Part shown: positions 1-8,481 of the stretch, in pieces
Numbering within the stretch: the first letter of the stretch is position 1
Layout of the letters: every line of letters begins with the position of its first letter
NCBI RefSeq assembly: GCF_000718165.1
Contig: NZ_JOEY01000057.1
Location: forward strand, 1 to 64,000
DNA length: 64,000 nucleotides
From: Streptomyces fulvoviolaceus
Lineage (GTDB): Bacteria; Actinomycetota; Actinomycetes; Streptomycetales; Streptomycetaceae
Direction: 5' to 3'
Position numbers and translations under genes: made by a program
The notes under the pieces: model-generated
What the model was told of the DNA's origin: nothing
The model's database searches: none
The model's input: only the letters and a program-made list of their open reading frames with translations

Positions 1-8
1 GCCTCGGC

Positions 9-100
9 CGGCAAAATCCAGCCCCTCCGGCGTTTGAGGAGCGGGGTCTGGGGCGGAGCCCCGGAAGGATGGGACGGGTAGGGGCGGCGGGGGCGAGAAC
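9..100. repeat. Dispersed intergenic repeat, copy 1
   Basis: This GC-rich element carries the core CTCCGGCGTTTGAGGAGCGG followed by a G-rich stretch. Related copies lie at about 16281-16530, 23109-23216, 58191-58270 and 60050-60098, always between genes. Here it lies downstream of the leftward gene ending at 115 and may help end its transcript. Confidence 0.75.
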
Positions 101-114
101 AGCCCGGGGTCCGC

Positions 115-1455
115 TCAGAACCCGCCGCCGAAGTCCCCGCCCCCGCCGAAGTCTCCGCCGCCTCCGAAGTCCCCGGAGTCGAAGTCGGCGCCCGACACAT
201 CGCCGCCCTCGTAGCCGCCCGTGCCGAAGTCTCCGTAACCGGAGCCGTAGTCGGACGCGTAGGCCGAGGTGGCCATCATGCTGCCGAGCATGGTGCCGAT
301 GAGGAGGCCCGGCAGGATGCCGCCGCCGAAGTAGCCGCCTGCCCAGGGGCCGTAGGCCGGGCCCGCGTCCCAGTAGGGGCGGCGGCCATGGTCGGTGTCC
401 ACCTCGCGCATCACCGGATCGCGGCCGTCCGCCAGGCGGGTCCCGTCCGCCGCGCAGACCGGAACCTCGCGCGGGGCGCCGCCCGGCGGGATCCAGGTGG
501 CGTCGGCGACCGACGGACCGTGGCGCGGGTCGAAGAAGCAGGGCATCCGGCGCTCCGGCAGCGGCCGGTCCTCGCGTCGGGCGGCGAGCTGCGCGAGCGA
601 GAAGCGGCCGTCCTCCAGGGCCTGGGTGACGGCGCGCACCTCCTCGGGCCGGCGGGCCGCCGCCATGAACGTCTTCGCCTGTTCGTACGAGTCCAGCGCC
701 CGCTCGTAGTCCGCGCGCATCGCGTCGTCGGCCCCCGCCTCCCCGGGATGGAAGTCGAGACGGTCGAGCTCCTCGCCGAAGGCGGTGATGTCCTCGTCGA
801 CGACGACCCGCAGCTTCTCCAGGGCGGCCCGCTGCTCCTCCTCGTGCCGGCGCCGGTTCCGCCGTACGAGGGTGTACGCACCCGCACCACCGGCCACCAG
901 CACGGCACCGACGGTGACCAGCGCGGCGGTCGAGACCCCGCCCCCGTCATCGTCGGAGGAGCTCCAGCCGGACGGGGCCGAGCCGCCCATGTTGGTGAGG
1001 GCGCTGTTCGTGAAGTCGCTCAGCTGGGCCCTGGTGTCCTCGCCCTTGTAGGTGGTGACCAGGTTCTGCACGGCGGCGCGTGACAGGACCGAGGAGTCGG
1101 CGCGGGCGTCGAAGTCGTCGCCGACGCGGACCGCGTACAGACCGGTGATCCCGGTGGCGGTGCGCAGCTTCGTGAAGAGGTCCTGCTTGGGATAGTCGGC
1201 GGGCAGCACGGCGAGGAAGAGCGGCTTGTCGGCGTTCTCGATCTGCTGCGCGAGGGTGTCGGCGTCCGCGGCGGACAGCTGCTCCGACGCGGCCGGGTCG
1301 ACGTAGACGGGGCTCTCGCGGAGGGCCTCGCCGATCGCCGAGACGCTCGTCGCGGCGGAGGCGGGCGAGGGGCCCACCCACAGTACGGTCAGGGCCGCGA
1401 GCACCAGGGCCGCCAGCAGTCCTGGGAGGCTTCGGGTCCGTAGGACGGACTTCAT
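115..1455 (-). CDS. Membrane-anchored protein with Gly-rich C-terminal tail
   Basis: This 446-residue protein has no function I can name. It begins with a signal peptide (hydrophobic core at about 12-33, then ASA). An extracytoplasmic region of about 140 residues follows, then one membrane helix near residues 172-195 followed by an Arg-rich stretch, so the remainder should be cytoplasmic. A charged, probably helical region covers about 200-310. The last 90 residues are extremely rich in Gly, Asp, Tyr and Phe and end in three GDFGGG-type repeats. Such tails usually look disordered or sticky. A second hydrophobic stretch (GGGILPGLLIGTMLGSMMATS) lies just before the tail. The overall plan, secreted N-domain, helix and Gly-rich end, recalls TPM-domain proteins, but I cannot confirm that fold. 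Confidence 0.85.
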   Translation of the reverse strand: MKSVLRTRSLPGLLAALVLAALTVLWVGPSPASAATSVSAIGEALRESPVYVDPAASEQLSAADADTLAQQIENADKPLFLAVLPADYPKQDLFTKLRTATGITGLYAVRVGDDFDARADSSVLSRAAVQNLVTTYKGEDTRAQLSDFTNSALTNMGGSAPSGWSSSDDDGGGVSTAALVTVGAVLVAGGAGAYTLVRRNRRRHEEEQRAALEKLRVVVDEDITAFGEELDRLDFHPGEAGADDAMRADYERALDSYEQAKTFMAAARRPEEVRAVTQALEDGRFSLAQLAARREDRPLPERRMPCFFDPRHGPSVADATWIPPGGAPREVPVCAADGTRLADGRDPVMREVDTDHGRRPYWDAGPAYGPWAGGYFGGGILPGLLIGTMLGSMMATSAYASDYGSGYGDFGTGGYEGGDVSGADFDSGDFGGGGDFGGGGDFGGGF

Positions 1456-1489
1456 ACTTCGAAGTTACCCGAAGCCTCCCAAAACATCC

Positions 1490-4400
1490 TCAGTCGGTCG
1501 CCACCCGATATGCCGCCATCAGCTTCTCCACCGCCTCTCCGTACCGTCCGGTCAGCAGAAGATGGTCCGCGTCGGCGAAGGGCTTGGCGAACGCCGCCGT
1601 GATCTTCTTCTGCCCGGCCTGCTGGACGATCAGCCGCACCCGGGTGACGATCGCGCGGCCGGCCTCCTCCGCGCCCGCCCTCTCCGCCGCCCTGGCCGCT
1701 ATGCCGAGCGCCTTCAGCGTCGCCGTCCCGCCCTCCGGCACCTTGGTCAGGGTCGTCAGCCCCCAGCCGTACGGGAACTGCGGGTCATACGACGCGTCGC
1801 CGACGTTGATCGGCAGCTGGGCCTCCGACTTCGGCCAGGTGACGGGGAGCTGACCGGTAAAGGCGCGCTTGCCGTACAGCACGTCCGCGACGCCGTCGCC
1901 TTCCGTTCCCGGCAGCCAGGAGGCGACCAGGGCGTCGATGTCGCCGAGCCGGTCGCCGATCAGCTGGGGACGCCCGGAGACGATCAGCACCGCGCACTTC
2001 ATGGCCGCGCACACCTTGTCGACGGCTGCCTGGTCGGCGGCGGACAGCTCCAGGTCATGGCCGTTGCCGACGTCTCCGAGGCCCTCGGCGTACGGGGTCT
2101 CGCCGACGACGACCACACCGACGTCGTGACCGCTCAAAGGCGCCGAGGCGTCCTTGGAGTAGGTGACGTCTCCCCCGGCTTTCCGCATCCCCTCCAGGAC
2201 GGTCGTCCCGGGTGTGATGTCGCCGGACGCGCCCTGCCAGGTGACGGTCCAGCCGCCGCTCTGGTTGCCGATGTCGTCGGCGTTGGAGCCGGCGACGTAC
2301 ACCTTCTGCGACTTCTTCAGCGGCAGCACGCCCTGCGCGTTCTTCAGCAGCACCTGCGACTCGGCGGCCGCCTTGCGCGCGACGGCCCGGTGTTCGGCGG
2401 AACCGATCTCCGAGGCGCCGCTCGTGTCGGCGTACGGCTTCTCGAAGAGCCCCAGCCGGAACTTCTGCGTGAGGATGCGTGACACGGCGTCGTCGACGCG
2501 CTCCTCGCTGATGCGCCCGGCTTCCGCCTCCGCGACGAGGGTGGAGTGGAAGTCCTTGTAGGCGTACGGGACCATGATCATGTCGAGGCCCGCGTTGATG
2601 GACGTACGGACGTCGGAGGCGCGGTCGCCGGGGATCTGGTCGATGCCGTCCCAGTCGCTGATCACGAAGCCGTCGAAGTCCATACGGCCCTTCAGCACGC
2701 CGTTGATCATGTCGGCACGGGTGTGCATCTTGACCGGCCCCTGGCCGTCGCCGAGGAGGTCGAGCGAGGAGTACGACGGCATGACCGTGCCGACTCCGCG
2801 GTTCACGGCCGTCTCGTACGGCGCGAGGTGCACGGCCTCCAGCTGCTGCCGGGTGACCTTGGTGACGCCCTGGTCGATCGTGTACGTGCCGGTGGTGGAG
2901 GATCCGTACTCGGTGCCGCCGTCGCCGACGAAGTGCTTGGCGGTGGCGAGGACCTTGTCGTCGTCCTTCAAGTCCCTTCCGTCACGGGCGCCTTGGAGGC
3001 CCTGGATGACCGTCTCCATGGACTCGACGAGCGCCGGGTCCTCGCCGAAGGACTCGTAGGCACGGCCCCAGCGTTCGTCGCGGCTGACGCAGAGGCAGGG
3101 GGCGAAGTCCCACGGAATGCCGGTGGCGCGGACCTCGGCGGCGGTCACGGCCCCTGTCTTCTGGGCGAGTTGGGGATCTCTCGATGCCCCGAGCCCGATG
3201 TTGTGCGGCATGACCGTGGCGCCGACCAGGTTGTTGTGGCCGTGCACCGCGTCGACGCCGTAGATCAGCGGGATCTGGAACCGGGTTGCCTGCGCCCGGA
3301 GTTGGAAGGAGTCGATCATCTTCGCCCAGGCCTCGGGGGTGTTGGGCGTCGGGGTGGAGCCGCCGCCGGAGAGGAGCGAGCCGAGGTCGTACGCGGCGAT
3401 GTCGCCCCCGTTCCCGACGGCTCCGCGCTCGGCCTGGGTCATCTGGCCGGCCTTCTCCGCGAGGGACATCCGGGAGAGGAGGTCGGCGACGCGCTGCTGC
3501 ACGGGCAACTTGCTGTTCAGATACGGCAGTCCGTGCGCGTCGACGACGACCTGAGGTGTCTCGTCCGGGGGCTTCGCTCCGGTGACGGTGAGCTTGAGCG
3601 GGATGGTCTCGGCGGACTCGGCGGTCTTGTCCTTGAGGGTGGGGACGTCGACGGTTCGGGAGGCGCCGGAGGCGGTACCCGCGGGGAAGGTGATGGTCCC
3701 CGTGACGGGGGTGTAGTCCTTGCCCGGGGTGGCGGTGCCGGTCGCGGTCGTCTCGTAGGCGACGGTCACGGGTTCGTCGATGGGGGCGGAGCCGATGGTG
3801 CCGAGGGAGAGCTTCACGGACGCCGTCCTGCCCTCGTCCGTGGGATGGACGGCGGAGTCGGTGGTGACGGAGGCCCGCAGTGACTGGTCGGCCTTTCCGT
3901 ACAACTCGACGCCGTCCATGGCGAATTGGCCCTTGATGCCCACGGGGAGGGTGACGGCGTACCCCCACGCCTCGGTCAGCCCGAGGACGTGATCAATGCC
4001 CCCGACGGGCTGGTAGTCCGTGCGGTACGCGAAGTCGCCGAAGGGGATCTCGATCTGCTTCCAGCCGGTGAAGTCGTCGGTGAAGGAGGTCGTCCACAGC
4101 TCGGAGGCCTCTCCGTCGGCCCCGCCGTCCTTGATCTCGAAGGCGACCTTTTTGCCGTTGTTCTGACCCTCCCACCAGAAGCGGACGCCCTTGTGGGCGG
4201 ACCAGTCGTGGGCGGGCTCGGCGAAAGCGAAGTCATGGGTGAAGCCGCCGTAGCCGCTGATGTCGTAGGTGCCGGTGAGGACTTGATCGCCCTCGGGGGC
4301 GTCCGGCCTTGGGCCGAGCTGGAGGGTGGGCGGGTCGTCGGTGTCGCTGCCCCAGGTGAAGATGCCCTCGGCGGGCGGGGAGGCGAAGGGGACTTCACCT

Positions 4401-4510
4401 TCGAAGCGATCGATGGGTACCGGGGCGGGATCGTCGGCCGCTTGCGCGGACACCATCGGGATCAGGGCCGCTAACAGTGTGGCGGAGGCGAGCAGGGCGG
4501 TTCTTCGCAT
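1490..4510 (-). CDS. Secreted glycoside hydrolase family 3 beta-glucosidase/exo-glucanase
   Basis: Predicted to remove glucose from the non-reducing ends of beta-glucans outside the cell. I start at ATG 4510 (1006 residues), where a GGGGGAAG ribosome site lies close upstream; an in-frame start 30 bases further upstream lacks one. A signal peptide (RRTALLASATLLAALIPMVS) is followed by a CBM11-like domain at about 35-205, a Calx-beta-like domain at about 215-325, the GH3 barrel at about 340-680 and the GH3 C-terminal sandwich at about 710-925. The nucleophile Asp lies in the motif FVISDWDGI. The motif DAVHGHNN is also typical of family 3 exo-glucanases of the ExoP type. A C-terminal tail of about 80 residues after YGWGLTT is unassigned. 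The domain set suggests a soluble or plant-derived glucan substrate; the exact linkage cannot be read from sequence. Confidence 0.93.
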   Translation of the reverse strand: MRRTALLASATLLAALIPMVSAQAADDPAPVPIDRFEGEVPFASPPAEGIFTWGSDTDDPPTLQLGPRPDAPEGDQVLTGTYDISGYGGFTHDFAFAEPAHDWSAHKGVRFWWEGQNNGKKVAFEIKDGGADGEASELWTTSFTDDFTGWKQIEIPFGDFAYRTDYQPVGGIDHVLGLTEAWGYAVTLPVGIKGQFAMDGVELYGKADQSLRASVTTDSAVHPTDEGRTASVKLSLGTIGSAPIDEPVTVAYETTATGTATPGKDYTPVTGTITFPAGTASGASRTVDVPTLKDKTAESAETIPLKLTVTGAKPPDETPQVVVDAHGLPYLNSKLPVQQRVADLLSRMSLAEKAGQMTQAERGAVGNGGDIAAYDLGSLLSGGGSTPTPNTPEAWAKMIDSFQLRAQATRFQIPLIYGVDAVHGHNNLVGATVMPHNIGLGASRDPQLAQKTGAVTAAEVRATGIPWDFAPCLCVSRDERWGRAYESFGEDPALVESMETVIQGLQGARDGRDLKDDDKVLATAKHFVGDGGTEYGSSTTGTYTIDQGVTKVTRQQLEAVHLAPYETAVNRGVGTVMPSYSSLDLLGDGQGPVKMHTRADMINGVLKGRMDFDGFVISDWDGIDQIPGDRASDVRTSINAGLDMIMVPYAYKDFHSTLVAEAEAGRISEERVDDAVSRILTQKFRLGLFEKPYADTSGASEIGSAEHRAVARKAAAESQVLLKNAQGVLPLKKSQKVYVAGSNADDIGNQSGGWTVTWQGASGDITPGTTVLEGMRKAGGDVTYSKDASAPLSGHDVGVVVVGETPYAEGLGDVGNGHDLELSAADQAAVDKVCAAMKCAVLIVSGRPQLIGDRLGDIDALVASWLPGTEGDGVADVLYGKRAFTGQLPVTWPKSEAQLPINVGDASYDPQFPYGWGLTTLTKVPEGGTATLKALGIAARAAERAGAEEAGRAIVTRVRLIVQQAGQKKITAAFAKPFADADHLLLTGRYGEAVEKLMAAYRVATD

Positions 4511-4656
4511 GGAGCTTCCCCCTTGGCTCTCGTAGTCCACTCATGACGTACCTCACGGCGCGAGTGAACTGGTGGCCCAGAGAGCCGTCAAGGCATCACG
4601 TCAGCCATTCCGGCACCTCGGAACCAGCCCCAACTCGCGCCTCCACCAGGCACGTT

Positions 4657-4696
4657 GTACGACCGCAATGGGACCGGTGCACAACGGTGGTCGTAC
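4657..4696. promoter_or_regulatory. Inverted repeat in divergent promoter region
   Basis: The arms GTACGACC (4657-4664) and GGTCGTAC (4689-4696) are perfect complements with 24 bases between them. They lie between the divergent glycosidase and lipoprotein genes. A regulator site is possible, but I recognise no known operator. Confidence 0.3.
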
Positions 4697-4754
4697 CTCC
4701 CCGCGACGAGTGATGGGGTCGATACGCGGCGGACGACTGTCGGAGGGGGCGGGC

Positions 4755-5243
4755 ATGAGACGTGCGGGGGTCGCGGTGGCGGGTGCCGTGGGTGGAGTGT
4801 TGTTGCTCAGTGGGTGCGGTGCGGAGTTGCTGCCCTTGGCCGCGGTGCGACTGGACGCCTCGGGGGCACCTCAGGCTGTGCTGCGGCCGTGCGGTGACGA
4901 CCTCATCCACGGGCTGTCGCTCACCGGCGCCCCGGCCGAGGAGGACTCCGACCGGAACCTGTCCGGCTGGAAGGTGCCCGGCGAACGGCACGGATCCGAC
5001 GCCGAGTTCCCTCTGTTCGAGCCTCCGGCCGCATGGCGCGCACAGGCGGTGGGGCAACAGCGCGTGATACCGACGTACTCGTACCGACTCGCCTTCGGAA
5101 AGGGCGAATCCGACTACGAGTACACGGGCCTCGTCACCTTCCGCGCAGCCGACCTCGCCGCCCTCGAACCCGGTCACGTCTGGGCCGACGGCCGGGCGAT
5201 GAGCCTCGGCGAGTTCGAGGAGCTCGCCGAGGACTCCTGCTGA
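4755..5243 (+). CDS. Small secreted lipoprotein
   Basis: This 162-residue protein starts at ATG 4755, eight bases after GGAGG. Frames extending further upstream lack a ribosome site. The N-terminus is Met-Arg-Arg, a hydrophobic run and the lipobox LSGC, so the mature protein should be lipid-anchored at Cys20 on the outer face of the membrane. The mature part has no motif I recognise. It contains two further Cys residues (RPCGDD and the C-terminal DSC), which could form a disulfide. It stands alone, divergent from the glycosidase and convergent with cimA, with only seven bases separating it from the cimA stop codon. Confidence 0.85.
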   Translation: MRRAGVAVAGAVGGVLLLSGCGAELLPLAAVRLDASGAPQAVLRPCGDDLIHGLSLTGAPAEEDSDRNLSGWKVPGERHGSDAEFPLFEPPAAWRAQAVGQQRVIPTYSYRLAFGKGESDYEYTGLVTFRAADLAALEPGHVWADGRAMSLGEFEELAEDSC

Positions 5244-5250
5244 AGCGGCG

Positions 5251-6855
5251 TTACTCGGCGGGCTGCACGCCGGCGCGCAGCAGGCCGTAGATGTAAGCGT
5301 CCTCCAGTGCCTGCCAGGACGCGGCGATCACGTTCTCCGCAACCCCCACCGTCGACCACTCCCCCGCCCCGTCGGACGTGGAGATCAGGACCCGCGTCGT
5401 GGACTGGGTGCCGTGGACGCCCTCCAGGATGCGGACCTTGTAGTCGACGAGGTCGAGCTTGGCGAGCTGGGGGTAGATCTTTTCCAGGGCCACGCGCAGG
5501 GAGCGGTCCAGCGCGTTGACCGGGCCGTTGCCCTCCGCCGTGGCGACGATGCGCTCGCCCTTGGCGAAGAGCTTGACCGTGGCCTCGTTGGCGTGGCTGC
5601 CGTCGGGGCGGTCCTCGACGATCGCGCGCCAGGACTCGACCTCGAAGTACTTCAGAGGCTTGCCCTCGACCTCGGCGCGGAGCAGCAGCTCGAAGGAGGC
5701 GTCCGCGGCCTCGTAGGTGTAGCCCCTGAGCTCGCGCTCCTTCACCCGCTCGACCACCCGGCCGACCAGCTCGCGGTCGCCGCCCAGGTCGATGCCGAGT
5801 TCCTTGCCCTTGAGCTCGATCGAGGCGCGGCCCGCCATGTCGGAGACCAGCATCCGCATGGTGTTGCCGACCAGCTCGGGGTCGATGTGCTGGTACAGGT
5901 CCGGGTCGACCTTGATGGCGGAGGCGTGCAGGCCGGCCTTGTGCGCGAAGGCGGACACTCCTACGTACGGCTGGTGCGTCGACGGGGTCAGGTTCACCAC
6001 CTCCGCGATCGCGTGCGAGATGCGCGTCATCTCGCGCAGCTTGCCCTCGGGGAGGACCTTCTTGCCGTACTTGAGTTCCAGGGCCGCGACCACCGGGAAC
6101 AGGTTGGCGTTGCCGACCCGCTCGCCGTAGCCGTTGGCCGTGCACTGGACGTGGGTCGCGCCCGCGTCCACCGCGGCGAGCGTGTTGGCGACCGCGCAGC
6201 CCGTGTCGTCCTGGGTGTGGATGCCGAGCCGGGCGCCCGTGTCCGCGAGGACCGTCGAGACGACCGCCTGGATCTGCGCCGGGAGCATCCCGCCGTTGGT
6301 GTCGCAGAGGATCACGACGGACGCGCCGGCCTCCGACGCCGTACGGACGACCGCTTTCGCGTACTCCGGGTTCGCGCGGTAGCCGTCGAAGAAGTGCTCG
6401 CAGTCGACGAAGACGCGGCGGCCCTGCGCCGTCAGGAACGACACCGTGTCGCGGACCATCTCCAGGTTCTCGTCCAGCGTGGTGCGCAGCGCGAGCTCGA
6501 CATGCCGGTCGTGGGACTTCGCGACGAGGGTGATCACTTCCGCACCCGAGTCCAGCAGCGCCTTGACCTGCGGGTCCTCCGCCGCCTTCGCTCCCGCGCG
6601 GCGGGTCGCGCCGAAGGCGACCAGCTGGGCGTGCTTGAAGTCGATCTCCTGCTGCGCGCGGGCGAAGAACTCCGTGTCGCGCGGGTTGGCGCCGGGCCAG
6701 CCGCCCTCGATGAAGCCCACGCCGAAGTCGTCCAGGTGCCGTGCGATGGCCAGCTTGTCCGCGACGGTGAGGTTGATGCCCTCGCGCTGGGCGCCGTCGC
6801 GCAGGGTGGTGTCGAAGACGTGGAACTGATCGTCGAGCTCGCTGGTTGCGGTCAT
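5251..6855 (-). CDS. cimA: Citramalate synthase
   Basis: Condenses acetyl-CoA with pyruvate to citramalate, giving a threonine-independent route to 2-oxobutyrate and isoleucine. The protein is 534 residues, the usual length for the CimA branch of the isopropylmalate synthase superfamily. The N-terminal HMGL-like TIM barrel opens with FDTTLRDGAQREGI (metal and catalytic residues). GIHTQDDTGCAVAN supplies the His-x-His-type metal region. From about residue 400 the LeuA-type regulatory domain follows (YTYEAADASFELLLR and after), which in this family binds the feedback inhibitor. The ATG at 6855 follows CAGGAG. Upstream lie a short Ile-containing reading frame and a strong hairpin with a U-tract (6969-6994), so expression is probably controlled by attenuation. 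Confidence 0.95.
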   Translation of the reverse strand: MTATSELDDQFHVFDTTLRDGAQREGINLTVADKLAIARHLDDFGVGFIEGGWPGANPRDTEFFARAQQEIDFKHAQLVAFGATRRAGAKAAEDPQVKALLDSGAEVITLVAKSHDRHVELALRTTLDENLEMVRDTVSFLTAQGRRVFVDCEHFFDGYRANPEYAKAVVRTASEAGASVVILCDTNGGMLPAQIQAVVSTVLADTGARLGIHTQDDTGCAVANTLAAVDAGATHVQCTANGYGERVGNANLFPVVAALELKYGKKVLPEGKLREMTRISHAIAEVVNLTPSTHQPYVGVSAFAHKAGLHASAIKVDPDLYQHIDPELVGNTMRMLVSDMAGRASIELKGKELGIDLGGDRELVGRVVERVKERELRGYTYEAADASFELLLRAEVEGKPLKYFEVESWRAIVEDRPDGSHANEATVKLFAKGERIVATAEGNGPVNALDRSLRVALEKIYPQLAKLDLVDYKVRILEGVHGTQSTTRVLISTSDGAGEWSTVGVAENVIAASWQALEDAYIYGLLRAGVQPAE

Positions 6856-6968
6856 GGTCTCAAGGCTCCTGAGGATTGGATCTCGGTCTGTACCGGAATG
6901 ACCGGCTCCACCGTCCCCACATGGTCCCTCGCGCTCTCGCCTCCGGCTGCGGGTGGGCCAGAAAAGCG

Positions 6969-6994
6969 AAAAACCTCTCGCGGGTGCGAGAGGT
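6969..6994 (-). terminator. cimA attenuator hairpin
   Basis: Read leftward, a perfect nine-pair stem (ACCTCTCGC with GCGAGAGGT, loop ACCC) is followed at once by five U residues and then a second U4 run. It lies 114 bases before the cimA start and inside its leader, so it fits a conditional terminator rather than the end of an upstream gene. Confidence 0.75.
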
Positions 6995-7048
6995 CTGCGC
7001 GCGGGTCGAGGACGACGGTGTCCGCCCGTACCTGGTCGTACGTGGCGG

Positions 7049-7084
7049 TCACTGCGGACCGGCGCGCCTGCTGCCAATAATCAT
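7049..7084 (-). CDS. Putative cimA leader peptide
   Basis: This 11-codon frame reads MIIGSRRAGPQ. Its two adjacent Ile codons are ATT, a rare choice in such GC-rich DNA. It lies 54 bases before the attenuator hairpin, as expected for a ribosome-stalling leader peptide sensing isoleucyl-tRNA. The ribosome site is poor, and I have not shown an alternative antiterminator pairing, so this is a candidate only. Confidence 0.45.
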   Translation of the reverse strand: MIIGSRRAGPQ

Positions 7085-7157
7085 GGCGAACGAGAGCACG
7101 GGGGCAGTCTGGCACAACCCCCGCGCCTCGCTCACGGCTGTCTCAGGATGCGGTCGG

Positions 7158-8396
7158 TCACTTCAGGTGGCGTACGTAGACGTCAGTGGTGGTGTCGGTG
7201 TCGCCAGGCACCAGGTCGGTGGCCCAGCTGCTGAAGGCGACCGTGCGGCCGTGCCGGTCGATCACCGGGAAGTCCGCGTAGTCGGCGCTCGGACCTCCCT
7301 GCGCCGCGGCGCTGACGAGCACCGTGCGTCCGGTGCGCAGATCGCGTACGTACACCTGCCGCGCTTCGTCCGAGGCCGGGGCGGCCGAGCCGAACGCGAG
7401 GTACCTGCTGTCGGCGCTGAGCTGGGGATAGGCGGTGTAGGCGGCCGGGTCGGCCCCGTCGATCCGGCTCACCGACCCCGTCTTCAGGTCGCGGACGAAG
7501 ACGTTGTGGCTGTCGTTGGTGTCATCCGGTGTCAGCTGCGAGTCCAGCGAGTTGAACACCGCGTACCGGCCGTCCGCGCTGACCTGCGGGAACTCGGTCT
7601 GGCCGTCGGACACCCTGCCGTCCGGCGCCTTGTCGACCTGGAACAGTTCGCCGCTCGGCACGTCACGGACGTAGGCGTCGCTCCAGTCTCCCGAAGTGGG
7701 GTACGGGACGAAGAACTGGTAGCCGACCCGGCTGCCGTCCGCGCTGATGGACGGTTTGATGGCGGCGGACTTCCAGGCGCCCTCGCCCGGCACCTGGCTG
7801 ATGCGGACCCGCTCGCCGGTGACGCGGTCGACGCGGTAGACCCGGCTCGAGCTGTCGCCCGGCGTCCCCTCGCTGCTCGTGCGCAGGGCGACGAAGGCGA
7901 CGTAGCGGCCGTCGGCGCTGAGGGCGGGGCTGGAGGCGGCCGTGTAGCCGGGGCCAATGGCGTCGTCGATGGGCTGGACGGCGCCGGTCTTCAGGTCCTT
8001 GATCCAGATGTGATTGTCGGTGGTGTTGTAGGTGGGGTTGATCGTGTACGCGAGATAGCGGCCGTTCGCGCTCAGTGAGACGTCCACGACGTTGCCGTCC
8101 CCTGCCGTGCTCGCCAGGCGGGTGGTGCCGGTCTTCAGGTCGCGGACGAAGGCGTCGGCGGTGCCGTCGGTGTCGCCCGCGACAAGGTTGTCGGCACCGG
8201 AGCGGAAGGCTACGTAGCGGCCGTTCGCGCTGATGCTCTGCCCGCCGGAGCCGCCGTTGCCGTCCGTGCCGTCCGGGGCCACGCTCACCTTCTCGGTGTA
8301 CGGGGCCCTGGGCGCGGCGGTCGCCGTGGGCGCGGTGAGCGCCGCCGCGGCGAGAGCCGCGAGGGCGACGGCGACCAGGTGCTTTGTGCTGTGCAT
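7158..8396 (-). CDS. Secreted TolB/PD40-type beta-propeller protein
   Basis: The protein is 412 residues, starting at ATG 8396 just after GGGGGAA; an in-frame start ten codons upstream is less well placed. A signal peptide ends near ATAAPRAP. The rest is made of repeats of about 45-50 residues with the signature (S/L)SADGRYVAF, followed by VYVRDLKTG or a close variant. This is typical of WD40-like PD40 (TolB) propellers, and I count about seven blades. No enzyme domain is attached. Family members bind peptides or other proteins; the partner here is unknown. It lies directly downstream of a larger paralogue (8469-10556), probably a tandem duplication. Confidence 0.85.
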   Translation of the reverse strand: MHSTKHLVAVALAALAAAALTAPTATAAPRAPYTEKVSVAPDGTDGNGGSGGQSISANGRYVAFRSGADNLVAGDTDGTADAFVRDLKTGTTRLASTAGDGNVVDVSLSANGRYLAYTINPTYNTTDNHIWIKDLKTGAVQPIDDAIGPGYTAASSPALSADGRYVAFVALRTSSEGTPGDSSSRVYRVDRVTGERVRISQVPGEGAWKSAAIKPSISADGSRVGYQFFVPYPTSGDWSDAYVRDVPSGELFQVDKAPDGRVSDGQTEFPQVSADGRYAVFNSLDSQLTPDDTNDSHNVFVRDLKTGSVSRIDGADPAAYTAYPQLSADSRYLAFGSAAPASDEARQVYVRDLRTGRTVLVSAAAQGGPSADYADFPVIDRHGRTVAFSSWATDLVPGDTDTTTDVYVRHLK

Positions 8397-8412
8397 GGCT
8401 GTTCCCCCGTGA

Positions 8413-8481
8413 TTGGTCGTTGTCATTGCACTTGCTTGGTCGGTTTCATCGCATTTGCTTGGTCGGTTTCATTGCGCTGTC
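8413..8481. repeat. Three 23-bp tandem repeats
   Basis: Three head-to-tail units with the core TTGGTCGGTTTCAT begin at 8413, 8436 and 8459. The first differs from the other two at several bases. The last unit runs through the stop codon of the upstream propeller gene; the array fills the gap between the two paralogues. Confidence 0.8.

Noticed and set aside
2546..3883. A 445-codon open frame opposite the glycosidase gene
   Set aside because: Long antisense frames are expected in GC-rich DNA. Its composition is that of a mirror of the real gene, and it has no ribosome site or known motif.
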